A stretch of DNA of 64,000 nucleotides from contig OOIN01000024.1 in assembly GCA_900323505.1 (NCBI GenBank), positions 310,001 to 374,000 on the forward strand, given 5' to 3'. Below the pieces are notes generated by a model, which searched no databases, was not told where the DNA came from, and saw nothing but the letters and a program-made list of their open reading frames with translations. Below, in pieces: positions 52,908 through 61,886 of this stretch. The number at the start of each line of letters is the position of its first letter. Position 1 is the stretch's first letter. The translations under genes and the position numbers were made by a program. This DNA comes from Ustilago trichophora. Its lineage: Eukaryota; Basidiomycota; Ustilaginomycetes; Ustilaginales; Ustilaginaceae.

Positions 52908-53594
52908 ATGGTCCTATCTCTAGTACGACTGGCCATACTGGCGACACTGTTTGTCTTCGTGATGACGTCGCCGCTACCGGGACGAGGAGGCAAATTGTGG
53001 TCAGAACCTGGAGAGCTGGGTCTGAGCGCTGGCTCTATTCATCAATCCAGCCTCTCGACTCCGACAGAGGAGCTCCAATCTCCGCTGAAAGTGATACCTT
53101 ACACGGAGCATGACGTCCGTCCTTGGATGGTCAAGCTAGAAGACACGTTGAACAAAGTGCCTATATACTTTTCCAACAGCGAGCTCCGCGCCTCAAACAG
53201 TGCGATGAAGCGAATGATCAAGAACCGCCAGCGTGTTGGAGAGATAGATGCAGAAGTGCTCCAGATTACCGACAATCCCAAAAAAGCGCTGGATCTACCT
53301 GCAATCAAGCTTCCTCCCGGCGAAAAACGTGGAAGCCAAGCTTTAGCCGTTATGACTCGCAAACATGAGTCATTCTATGCGGAGGACAATGGTGGTAGAG
53401 TCTGGTTCTTTGAAGCAGGAGTGGATAGTAGGCATGGGAAGCATTTCACCTACAACGGCAATCTCAAGGGAGCGAATGGTGATCGAGTCAGCAGCGAGCT
53501 TCGAGCCGCTAGACAGGGAATCGCTGAGATGGATAGACTGTTCTCCGAGTCGCCTCTGTCTTTCAGGAATGCCGGTAGATTCCTGCAAGGCTGA
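52908..53594 (+). CDS. E10: predicted secreted protein, core-module group
   Basis: This 228-aa protein has a signal peptide at residues 1-20 (MVLSLVRLAILATLFVFVM, cleavage near MTS/PLP). The body contains LNKVPIYFS (81-89), then the core module ALAVMTRKHESFYAEDNGGR (145-164) continued by VWFFEAG and a FTYNGNL strand (180-186). This corresponds to the 'hMTKxGxxFYhxxxxGxVWxF ... FTWTD' pattern of E11-E14. The C-terminal end PLSFRNAGRFLQG is a shortened version of the group tail. It is cysteine-free. The ATG at 52908 is the only candidate (CAAGATGGTC). Confidence 0.82.
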   Translation: MVLSLVRLAILATLFVFVMTSPLPGRGGKLWSEPGELGLSAGSIHQSSLSTPTEELQSPLKVIPYTEHDVRPWMVKLEDTLNKVPIYFSNSELRASNSAMKRMIKNRQRVGEIDAEVLQITDNPKKALDLPAIKLPPGEKRGSQALAVMTRKHESFYAEDNGGRVWFFEAGVDSRHGKHFTYNGNLKGANGDRVSSELRAARQGIAEMDRLFSESPLSFRNAGRFLQG

Positions 53595-54540
53595 ACTTTG
53601 AAGAGTGTACCCAAGTCTACCAGCCATGAGCTGCTGAGCTAGCGCACGCGATTTGCTCTAGAGTACTTTCTCTCTGTTCAGACGAAATCAAATAGGTCAA
53701 GACAGCGTTGATTTGTTACTTTCCACTTTCAAACACGGCTTGATTGGCAAGCCTTGCGATCTCAAGTGGCTACGTGGCAATATTTTAAGCCTCTTTTGCG
53801 GCAACGACGAACCCACAAGAGTGTGTGAAGGTGGGCTCGAGGGTTTGTGCGAACGTTGAATCGGTAATCCTGCAACAATTGAGGAAAAAAAGTAGGACGA
53901 GAATCTGTTGTCACACTGAGCACATTTATGTCTCTGGCAAGACCATTGAAAACCCACCATTGCAGGTGAAGTGTGATCAATGGCTTTGCCCAAGTGCCGA
54001 TCTGGAGGTACAGGTTAGCGACAAATGAGGACGGACCATTCCAGTCAATTTTATTATTTCTCTCTTGTCAGCGCCCACTGTATGCGATGATACCACAGGC
54101 CAACCGGCCAATGTGGGTCGTGTCCCACCGGCATCGGTATGGGTGCAAAGCAAGAGAGACAGAGAGAGGGGGGAGACAGCAATCCTAGCCCAGGCATCAC
54201 GTGGGGGCGAGAGGCACTCGAAATGAGCCGCCTTCTGCAATCAGCAGACATCCTGCTTATTTAAGGATTCAACAATCCAAAGAGCTCCCGTCGTTCCAAA
54301 CCATCACTGTCCTTACCATTTTCCTTCCTTCCCTCATCAGTCAGTGTTGTCCCCGGTATCAGGGTCCACTTCCTTAACATTCCTTTGCACTCCAAACCTC
54401 GCACACACATCCCACATTCCTTTATCTCAGCGTTTTTGAATCGAAAGCTGCCCTCAAGCTGTGACAGTGAAGCCTGGCGCTTCAAGTACAAAAAAACCAG
54501 AAGTTTCTCCCTCAAAAACTGATTCTGGCACGGCGCCAAG
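53595..54540. promoter_or_regulatory. E10 3' flank and E11 promoter, duplicated block
   Basis: Roughly 53627-54310 is homologous to 56718-57520 (E11 3' flank plus E12 promoter). Shared landmarks are GAGCTAGCGC at 53636, GCGTTGATTTGT, GTGAAGGTGGGCTCG, ATCTGTTGTCACACTG, CTTTGCCC-AGTGCCGA, CAACCGGCCAATGTGGGTCGT, and TTATTTAAGGAT at 54257-54268. The last is the TATA candidate, though it is 270 bp from the ATG. Confidence 0.65.
54456..54485 (+). promoter_or_regulatory. Leader element shared by E11 and E13
   Basis: A 30-nt segment beginning AAGCTGTGACAGTGAAGCCT is repeated before E13 (59202-59231) with two differences, 56 and 45 nt upstream of the respective ATGs. A shorter version precedes E10. 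Within it GAAGC-x5-GCTTC can form a small hairpin. It is likely a conserved 5' UTR or promoter site. Confidence 0.5.
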
Positions 54541-56676
54541 ATGAAGTTGTTCTTTGCTCGAGTTGCCATGATTTTGGCCCTGATCTCTCTTATTGCTACT
54601 GCTCCTCTTCCAGCTGTTCCAGGTGAAGAAGAGGCTCATGCGATTAGACCCAGCGCGGATACTGGGGCACCTGTACCACCTGAAACGAGCAACATTCACT
54701 TTCCGCCTGCAAAGGCAGGCAACGGAGGGGACACCATGATTCTTGGTAGACCACCTTTTGCAGCAGGCGAAGTGTCAGCCTCGCCTGAGACGAGTCTAGC
54801 TGCCACTGGTCATTCTTCGGTCCCTTCGGAAGCATCCCCCATTATGGAAGGTATCACAGACAAGTCGGGTCAAAGCCGTCCACGAGTGGAAGCAGGATCC
54901 CTTAGTTCGAGTAAAAAGCATATTTCGAAATTTCGTCAAAAGGTTTCTTCCAAACTTCATCGTTGGTGGGACCCGTGGCAGCCCGCTTTCTCGAACTTGG
55001 AAATGGAAAAATTGCTCCAAAAGCTTCCCGAAAAGCCTGCTGAATACCAGAAAGTGATAGAGATGACCCAGGACTTGCCGCACTTGGACGGCAAAAAGAT
55101 CCTGACGCTAGGTCGAAACCCATCATTCGATAGATCTGCAATTCTCAAGATGATGAATGAGCGACAGCCCTTCTTTGTCAAAGGCGGCAAAGGGAAATTC
55201 TGGTCCTTTGATCTAAGCAGCGACACTCCCGATGCCCACTTCATCTGGACAGACAAGATTCCCAAAGAAGAATTATCGAGACTCAAGCAAGCTGCTCGTC
55301 CGGATCCCGTGGAAGCTATCGATGTAGCCAGGGAAGGCGCTGTACAGCCTGGCACGGCGACTCAAACCGCTCCGTCATTGGGAGAAGAAACCATGCATAC
55401 CACGATTTTCCCTAGACCTGGTGCTGAGGCAGGCGACCTCTCTGTAGGCGCGTCTGAGGTGTCTCCAGCTGCTGCTGATCAACACTCAGTCGCTCCCGAG
55501 GGGCTTTCTGTGACCAAAGCGTCCGAGACTCTTCCGGAAGGGATCTGGCCATATCCAGTAAGGCCAGGGACTCTGGAAGCTGATGAAAAAGCCGAATGGA
55601 GAAATCGATTGAGCTTGAAGCTCGCGGAGAAAAAGTTTCGGCCCATTTCGTCGAACTATGGAATGCTCACGTTGATCAATGAACATCCTCAACTCAAGGA
55701 CTCAGAAACAGATGTGCGAGGATTCCTGGACGAACTGCCGAGGGTCAACGGGAAACCGGTCTTAACTCTGTCTGGAGACCCAATTCGCGATAGAAGACTA
55801 ATGGCTCTCATGACCAAAGAAGGCAAAGCGTTCTACGTCAAAGGTGGGCGAGGAAAGGTCTGGTCTTTCATCAGAAGCACAGTCCCTGGACAAGCCTCCT
55901 TAATCTATACCGACCAAATCTCTGAAGAAGAATTAAAAATGATCACGGAATCCACTGCTACAAAACTGGCGGAAACTGCTCAAGCAGCAAGACAAATTGC
56001 TGAAGGGTCAGCGGAAGCTACCGGAGGAGCAAGGGGAGCTGCAGAGACTGCGACGGAGGCCGCTACAGCTGAAAATTCTGTCGTCTCAGAGGCAGAGAGC
56101 GTAGATTTGCTGCGTCCCGGGATGCCTGACGGGCAAGGCCGTATTATTCCGAAACTGGATCCTAAAAATCTGGTGCCGTATCGAGGCCCTTGGTACAAGC
56201 CTGGCCCTGTGGAACGGCTATCTCCGGCTAACGAGAGGATGGCAAAATTCCTCAATGAGCGTCCTCTGGACCGAGGTGGGTTGGGATACACGGCATATCC
56301 CATGCCTGCAACAGACAAAGGCGTGATCTTGAAGCTCTCCAGAGGTAACGACTTCGAAGCGGCAACGGTGACAGCTTTGACTAAGGAGGGTGACCCCTTT
56401 TATGTGGTGGATCAGGATAATCATGTCTTCCGTTTCAAACCAAGCAAAGACGAGCCGCATGCCTTTACCTGGACCGACGATGTCAAAAAAACTCAGAAAT
56501 TGGCTGTCAAGAAAGCGTTGAAGGACTTCGACTTTAAGAAGAATGAAGCTATCAGAGAGGCGATGAAGGAACGTGGAATCGTACCTGCAGAGTCGAGTCA
56601 TCCGTGGTTACAGAAAGCGACTGAAAAGACCGGAGCCTTCTTCAAAGATCTGCCGAAACTCATCCACGGCCGATAG
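54541..56676 (+). CDS. E11: 711-aa predicted secreted protein with three tandem core modules
   Basis: This is the largest array product. The signal peptide is residues 1-21 (MKLFFARVAMILALISLIAT), followed by a Pro/Ala/Ser-rich spacer and a Trp motif RWWDPWQPAF (141-150). The core module occurs three times. Copy 1 is about 163-246 (LDGKKILTL...RQPFFVKGGKGKFWSF...FIWTDKI). Copy 2 is about 374-466 (VNGKPVLTL...GKAFYVKGGRGKVWSF...LIYTDQI). Copy 3 is about 563-651 (KGVILKL...GDPFYVVDQDNHVFRF...FTWTDDV). The linkers are Ala/Thr/Glu-rich. The tail HPWLQKATEKTGAFFKDLPK ending in IHGR matches E12-E14. No cysteine occurs in 711 residues. The family is unrecognised. Confidence 0.87.
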   Translation: MKLFFARVAMILALISLIATAPLPAVPGEEEAHAIRPSADTGAPVPPETSNIHFPPAKAGNGGDTMILGRPPFAAGEVSASPETSLAATGHSSVPSEASPIMEGITDKSGQSRPRVEAGSLSSSKKHISKFRQKVSSKLHRWWDPWQPAFSNLEMEKLLQKLPEKPAEYQKVIEMTQDLPHLDGKKILTLGRNPSFDRSAILKMMNERQPFFVKGGKGKFWSFDLSSDTPDAHFIWTDKIPKEELSRLKQAARPDPVEAIDVAREGAVQPGTATQTAPSLGEETMHTTIFPRPGAEAGDLSVGASEVSPAAADQHSVAPEGLSVTKASETLPEGIWPYPVRPGTLEADEKAEWRNRLSLKLAEKKFRPISSNYGMLTLINEHPQLKDSETDVRGFLDELPRVNGKPVLTLSGDPIRDRRLMALMTKEGKAFYVKGGRGKVWSFIRSTVPGQASLIYTDQISEEELKMITESTATKLAETAQAARQIAEGSAEATGGARGAAETATEAATAENSVVSEAESVDLLRPGMPDGQGRIIPKLDPKNLVPYRGPWYKPGPVERLSPANERMAKFLNERPLDRGGLGYTAYPMPATDKGVILKLSRGNDFEAATVTALTKEGDPFYVVDQDNHVFRFKPSKDEPHAFTWTDDVKKTQKLAVKKALKDFDFKKNEAIREAMKERGIVPAESSHPWLQKATEKTGAFFKDLPKLIHGR

Positions 56677-56722
56677 ACAGCCTTTCTACAGTAGAAACTT
56701 CCTACATCTCCTTTCCTCCGCT

Positions 56723-56745
56723 GAGCTAGCGCAGGCGTTTTGCTC
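56723..56745 (+). promoter_or_regulatory. Shared 3' element of E10-E13 (E11 copy)
   Basis: GAGCTAGCGC-x-GGCG-type sequence occurs after four consecutive genes: 53636 (E10), 56723 (E11), 58505 (E12) and 60087 (E13), always 41-55 nt after the stop. In E13 AGCGCTGGCGCT is nearly palindromic. It may be part of the 3' UTR or terminator, or only a sign of common origin. Confidence 0.5.
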
Positions 56746-57065
56746 TAGAGTGCTCTCTCTCTCTACTTGGATGAAATTAAACATGTGCAGCGTTGATTTG
56801 TGACCATCAACTTTCAAACATGGCTTGATTGGCCGGTCTTGCAAAGCTTGTGAGCTCTTTTTAACATGATTACGTGGCAACTGACTTAGCCTCACTTGGG
56901 CCAATGGCGAAGTACGTGAAGGTGGGCTCGGTTGTACTGTGCAGAGCTAGTAATCCTGCAACCAATCAGGACAAAACGCAGGTCAAAAATCTGTTGTCAC
57001 ACTGGGCACGTTATTGTCTCTGGTACGGCCATTGATGGCCCCACCATAGCAGGTGAAGGGGGATC

Positions 57066-57385
57066 GGTGGCTTTGCCCGAGTGCCGACTTGGAGGCACAG
57101 CTCGGCAGGCACTTTTTTTGCTTTCATCAGCGCCCACTGTATGCGATGATACCACAGGCCAACCGGCCAATGTGGGTCGTATCCGTATGGGTGTAAAAGC
57201 AAGAGAGACAGAGAGAGGGGGGGCGGTGGCTTTGCCCGAGTGCCGACTTGGAGGCACAGCTCGGCAGGCAATTTTTTGCTTTCATCAGCGCCCACTGTAT
57301 GCGACGATACCACAGGCCAACCGGCCACTGTGGGTCGTATCCCACCGGCATCGGTATGGATGTGTAGCAAGAGAGATAGAGGGAG
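57066..57385. repeat. Two-copy 159-bp tandem repeat in the E12 promoter
   Basis: Both copies carry GGTGGCTTTGCCCGAGTGCC, TTTCATCAGCGCCCACTGTA, ACCACAGGCCAACCGGCCA and an AGAGAGA tail. A single copy is present upstream of E11 (about 53983-54165). The extra copy is therefore specific to E12. Confidence 0.8.
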
Positions 57386-57646
57386 AGAGAAAGACAGCAA
57401 TTCTAGCCCAAGGCATCGGACGAGAGGCACTCGAAATGAGCTTCTGCAATCAGCAGAGATCCTGCTTATTTAAGGATCCATCAATCCAAAGAGCTCCCGT
57501 CGTTCCAAAGCCTCACTGTCCTTACCAATTTTGTCCCTTTCCATTGTTCCCAGTAGCTGGGTCTATTTCCCTGACACTCCCTTTGCACTCCAAATTTCCC
57601 ACACCCATTAACATTCAAACAAAGTACAACGCAGAAGCGAAAAAAG

Positions 57647-58450
57647 ATGAAGCTCGTTCGACTTGCCATGTTCATGGCGCTGATCACGCTAGCCATCGCC
57701 GCTCCCATTGAAGAGGGAGGCCTGCCTGGTGCGACTGATTCCGCTGGTGCGGCTGACCCCGTCATTGCTACCGGAGGAGCAAGGGAAGCTGATGGGAATA
57801 TAAGGGAGACCGCTACAGCTGAACATTCTGGCGTCGTTTCCGAGGCAGAGAAATCAAGAAAGCTACGTCCTGGGATGCTTGACAGCCATGGTCATGTCAT
57901 TCCGTCATTGGAACCTGGTAATCTGTTGCCATATGAACGCTCTTGGTACAAGCCTCGGCCTGGGAGGCATGGACTATCTCCCGCTAACGAGAGGGTGATG
58001 AATTTCCTCAACTACCGTTCTCTAGACGTTGGGGATATGTCGTTTGTGGCCGAAACTGGGACAGACAGAGGCAGAATCTTGGAGCTCTCGAAATACTCGA
58101 GGAGCGACGGTATAGATGCAGAGGCAGTGACATCTTTGATGAAGAAGGGCGAACCTTTCTACCTGGTGGACTGGGATAAGCGCGTCTTGCGTTTCAAACC
58201 AAAGAAAAACAACCCGCACGCCTTTACCTGGACCGACGATGTTAAGAAAAATGACAGGATCTCCGTCAAGGAAGCGTTGAAGAACCTCAGAAACAAAGAG
58301 AAGAATCTCGACTTGGAAGCATGGGAGGAAGAGCGAAGGAGGACGTTGGCGAAAATTGAAGGGTCGAGGCTTTCGTGGTTGCGAAAAGCAACCGTGAACA
58401 CCAGATACTTCTTCGAAAAATTGCCATTAGAATACTTTCGCGGGTACTAG
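57647..58450 (+). CDS. E12: predicted secreted protein, one core module
   Basis: This 267-aa protein has a signal peptide at residues 1-19 (MKLVRLAMFMALITLAIAA). From residue 41 it aligns with the last third of E11: ATGGARE...TATAEH, LRPGMLDSHGHVIP, WYKPRPG, LSPANERVMNFLN. The single core module is at 140-200 (GEPFYLVDWDKRVLRFKPKK, then HAFTWTDDVKK). The tail LSWLRKATVNTRYFFEKLP is at 242-260. The gene looks like E11 with the first two modules removed, or E11 like an expanded E12. It is cysteine-free and rich in Arg and Lys near the C-terminus. Confidence 0.86.
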   Translation: MKLVRLAMFMALITLAIAAPIEEGGLPGATDSAGAADPVIATGGAREADGNIRETATAEHSGVVSEAEKSRKLRPGMLDSHGHVIPSLEPGNLLPYERSWYKPRPGRHGLSPANERVMNFLNYRSLDVGDMSFVAETGTDRGRILELSKYSRSDGIDAEAVTSLMKKGEPFYLVDWDKRVLRFKPKKNNPHAFTWTDDVKKNDRISVKEALKNLRNKEKNLDLEAWEEERRRTLAKIEGSRLSWLRKATVNTRYFFEKLPLEYFRGY

Positions 58451-59275
58451 ACAGCCTCTCCACCGTAGAATCCCCCTGCTTTTCTTTTCATCTCAATAGA
58501 TTCAGAGCTAGCGCCGGCGCTTCGTGTTTTCTCGCCTTTCCGATTTCACTTTCATTCTTCCGTCTCTCTAGTTCTTTCGTTCACTTATCGATTTATCTTT
58601 CCATTCATCCATTTGTTCTCTCACTCTTTCAGACTTTCTATGGGATTGTGTCATGTCTTTGATTTGATGAGTTCGGTGTCCGAATAATAGAGTCTCCGTG
58701 ATCGAGGCTGAATTAACAACAAGACTAGGCCGAGTTTGTTGAGCTGCTGCAACTTCATTTTACCTGAAGCCTTGATACAAGTAGGACACGTCCCATCATG
58801 GCGAACCTGTATGATGTGGCTGTGAGATGTGGCAGCAGTATCGACTGGGATTATTCAGCCTACCTCTTGTTCTCATTTGATGCTGGACAATTTCTCCAAG
58901 TGGGCGTTCACACGGTATCACCACGTCCCACCTTCACCCACGCAAATTTATCGTCTAGACGAGGCCCTCAGATTGGAATCGCCTCTATCGATGGAAGATC
59001 ATGTGTATATAACGTTTCATTAGCTCAAGATCCTCTCGTCCCTCCAAACTACACCTTTTATCACCTTTCCCTGACCTTTTCCCGTTGTTCGGGACAGTAG
59101 CTGGATCTACTTCCTCGAATCTCTCTTTGCACTCTGTGTTTTTCTTTATCTTGCCGGGTGCAACTCTTTTGTTCTTGTCAGCTTGATAATTGGCTGATTT
59201 GAAGCTGTGACAGTGGAGCCCGGCGCTTCAATTCCATCAAGATCCAGAACAAAATCAATCTAGAAGCGAAACAGG
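58451..59275. promoter_or_regulatory. E12 3' flank and E13 promoter
   Basis: The 3' element GAGCTAGCGCCGGCGCTTCG is at 58505-58524. A pyrimidine-rich run is at 58530-58640. GTGTATATAACG at about 59003 is TATA-like. The leader element shared with E11 is at 59202-59231. No gene is seen. Confidence 0.5.
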
Positions 59276-60046
59276 ATGAAGTTTTTTTTCGCTCGACTTG
59301 CCATGATCATGGTGCTGGTTACACTAGCCATCGCCGCTCCCATTCTTGAAGGAGGCATGCCTAGTGCAGCTGATTCCGTTTCTGGTGCGGCTGGTTCCGT
59401 CATTCGGGAACAGACTAGCATGATTCCTGAAGAGGGGACTGCTGCTCCTGTGACGCCGCCCAAAAAGAGTGTTCGGTTTGCAGAACCACTCGTACAGCCA
59501 GACAGGGCCGCGGAACCACTTGTAGTACCAAAGAAGACGGTTCGATGGGCGGGTCAGATCGCTACACCCTTGGAGCCGCTCCCGACGAAGGATAGTTTCA
59601 CGCTGCCAGGCGAAGCCCTCGGTGGTGCAGAACAGCGCTTCCCTGCGGTCTTTGCAGAGAACGCAGCGCCCCGACCTCCCCCAAAAATCAGATTAAAATC
59701 GCCATATCCGCATGGTTGGGGCCAGACTGCGCCCGCGGTTGAGGTGAAGAGCATGTCATCTCAGGGCCGCTCTTGGCTGCCCAGCTGGAAGCCATCCTCT
59801 TGGACTGCAAGATTTTCGAGACCAACAGGATGGACCTGGGCAAATGCGGCTGGGCGTAATAATCTGCAGACGACGGCAGGATACTTTGCTCGTAATCAAA
59901 GAGTAGCTCCAAACTTGTTCAAGCAGAACGCCTCGGTCGGTCGAGCGATTGTATCTAAGCCCTCGTGGATGCAGAGCTTGACCGAAGGAGCCCGAGGCTT
60001 CTTCGGAAAAGCCGCTGCCCCATTCAGATACTTTCACGGCATTTAG
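59276..60046 (+). CDS. E13: predicted secreted protein with group signal peptide and tail but no core module
   Basis: This 256-aa protein has a signal peptide MKFFFARLAMIMVLVTLAIA (1-20) and a following API-EGG-P-AADS stretch nearly identical to E12. The middle is different: an internal repeat has PPKKSVRFAEPLV (61-73) and VPKKTVRWAG (84-93). Pro-rich sequence follows, with a Trp-rich stretch RSWLPSWKPSSW. The tail PSWMQSLTEGARGFFGK...FHGI returns to the group pattern. KSVRF and KTVRW both fit the RVxF docking consensus for protein phosphatase 1; this is inference from a short motif. It is cysteine-free and basic. I see no FYVKGG core. Confidence 0.83.
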   Translation: MKFFFARLAMIMVLVTLAIAAPILEGGMPSAADSVSGAAGSVIREQTSMIPEEGTAAPVTPPKKSVRFAEPLVQPDRAAEPLVVPKKTVRWAGQIATPLEPLPTKDSFTLPGEALGGAEQRFPAVFAENAAPRPPPKIRLKSPYPHGWGQTAPAVEVKSMSSQGRSWLPSWKPSSWTARFSRPTGWTWANAAGRNNLQTTAGYFARNQRVAPNLFKQNASVGRAIVSKPSWMQSLTEGARGFFGKAAAPFRYFHGI

Positions 60047-60875
60047 ATATTCGCACACTTTCCCGATTTTCTTGATCTGGGTCCCAGAGGTAGCGCTGGC
60101 GCTGCCTGCTTTTTCCTATCCAAGTCACTTTCGTCCAATTGTCTAGTCTCTTTGAGTCATTCCTTTCGATAATTTCAGTTAGCTTACAAGTGTTGTACAG
60201 GCTGGAAGGGTCCGTGTCTGAGAAATGAAGTCCTTGTGACCGATATTGAAGTACAATAAGAACAAGACTCGGTCGATGGTGTAACTCAGGCTCAAAATCC
60301 CACTTTCCAGCTGAGGCCCACATAGCGATGCTAGGTTAAACTGAATCGCTGTCTAGGTCGGATTTCTCTCTGTGCCAATGATCCTGGCAAGTTTTGATCG
60401 CTCGTGACGAAATGCGACGAATCGTGGGAAAGCTCGTTGAAGCTCAACCTCTGAAAAGTGGGGAGTAGCTTGAGCGTGGTTCAAACCGAAGTCCCCCACA
60501 ATTTCACTCCTCGATCTGCGGATCCTGTGAGGAAGGGTTTCGTCCTCGAACCGGTGCGCCGGGACTGGACTGCACTTAATACAAGCTTGTTGCGTCGCTC
60601 GCGGCTCTCTGTCCTATTGCATGCTCTGACAGTCCCTCATTCCACTTTCTTTAACAAGTCAACGGCTGTGCCGTTCCGAAGCTGGTCTTCCTCAAATTCT
60701 CCTTGTAGCTGAAGCGTGACCGGGAAACCAGGCGTTGATCGCTGTATTCTTTCCATCCCGCTTTTGAACCTCCTTTCCCAAACATTCGTTTCGAGTAGCG
60801 AATTTAGATCGAGCATCTCTCCCAAGGTCCTGCGCCCATCAAGTCTGAAGACACTTCAAAGTCAACTGAAGCAAA
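60047..60875. other. Intergenic E13-E14
   Basis: This 829-bp stretch has the 3' element GAGGTAGCGCTGGCGCT at 60087-60103, 41 nt after the E13 stop. No gene or clear promoter duplication is seen. Confidence 0.45.
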
Positions 60876-61886
60876 ATGTTTGTCAGAAAAGGCGTAAAAG
60901 CAACTAGATTCCAGGTCGCAGTCCTTCTACTGCTCTCTTTCTCTGCCCTAGGGCTCGCATGGGAGCCTTTTGTGTCTATCGCAGAGGGAAACGAGCATCG
61001 TGAAACTAACGAAGCGCAGGAGTGGCTTGGACCCGACTCTTTCAATATCGAGGGCCCAGAAGACGGCGACTTGTACCGACCCCCTGCTACCTATACACCA
61101 CCTCTACCTCAGGTAAAGACCGTAGAATTTCCGATTGCGGGACTTGTCCGTGGACAAGACACAATTTTCGTGCCATATCAACTACATCCACGATCTACAT
61201 CCATTCAAATCTGGAATCAAGTCACTGCTCCGATGCAGGAAAGCGGCAAAAAGAGAGGTCGACGATGGTACAGTTCGTGGAAAGAGGATAAGGAAAGACC
61301 GGTTGCCTCGCCTGAAAACGAGAAGAAGCGATTGAGCCAACTCTTTTCCGAAATTCGGGGACAGGTGCCTATTTTTGACAAAGAGCTGACCCCAGATGAA
61401 TCGACTGTTGGGAAACGTTTTCATGTCGTTCGGCTGCAGGGTACAGGGCTGGATGTAGAGATCCTGACAAAGGTGATGGAAATGAAGCAACCGTTCTTCC
61501 TGCAGGAAGCTGAAGGCAAAGTCTGGTACTTTCACACCAAAGACGGAAAGATTTTTACCTATACAGACAGGGTGAGGAGCTCAGACAAGCGCTCCATATG
61601 GAAGCTTCCTAGTTTACCACTCAATCGGCCATTGTTTCGGGCAGCCGCTCGAGCAAAATTCTCAGCAGCCGCTTCATCAGGAATTTTGGCGGACACTCGG
61701 GAAACCACTCCACCAGGTACTCCGGCAGCCACTCCGCCTAGATTTTTTGGATCACCAACTCCATTTGGACAGATGGAACGTTCACAGTCGAGGTATAACC
61801 CTCGATGGTATCGAAAGCTGTCTGGAGGGGCTAGATCCTTCTTCAAGAAGCCCGCAGAATTTTTTAGATCCATACACGGCATGTAG
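60876..61886 (+). CDS. E14: predicted secreted protein, one core module
   Basis: This 336-aa protein has a basic n-region and signal peptide at 1-28 (FQVAVLLLLSFSALGLA). Mid-protein motifs are the Trp motif RRWYSSWKE (129-137), then FHVVRLQGTGLDVEILTKV (182-200). The core KQPFFLQEAEGKVWYF (204-219) is followed by FTYTDRV. A Thr/Pro stretch ETTPPGTPAATPPRFFG (275-291) follows, and the tail RWYRKLSGGARSFFKKPAEF ends in IHGM. It is cysteine-free. MFV at the start matches E15 (MFVK), and the 3' flank of E14 resembles that of E15, so the two are sister copies. Confidence 0.85.
   Translation: MFVRKGVKATRFQVAVLLLLSFSALGLAWEPFVSIAEGNEHRETNEAQEWLGPDSFNIEGPEDGDLYRPPATYTPPLPQVKTVEFPIAGLVRGQDTIFVPYQLHPRSTSIQIWNQVTAPMQESGKKRGRRWYSSWKEDKERPVASPENEKKRLSQLFSEIRGQVPIFDKELTPDESTVGKRFHVVRLQGTGLDVEILTKVMEMKQPFFLQEAEGKVWYFHTKDGKIFTYTDRVRSSDKRSIWKLPSLPLNRPLFRAAARAKFSAAASSGILADTRETTPPGTPAATPPRFFGSPTPFGQMERSQSRYNPRWYRKLSGGARSFFKKPAEFFRSIHGM

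Larger units (their letters stand above)
56677..57646. promoter_or_regulatory. E11 3' flank and E12 promoter with internal tandem duplication
   Basis: It repeats the E11 upstream block and in addition contains a tandem duplication of period 159 bp: 57066-57224 and 57225 to about 57385, both starting GGTGGCTTTGCCCGAGTGCC. The TATA-like TTATTTAAGGAT recurs at about 57466-57477. Confidence 0.7.
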
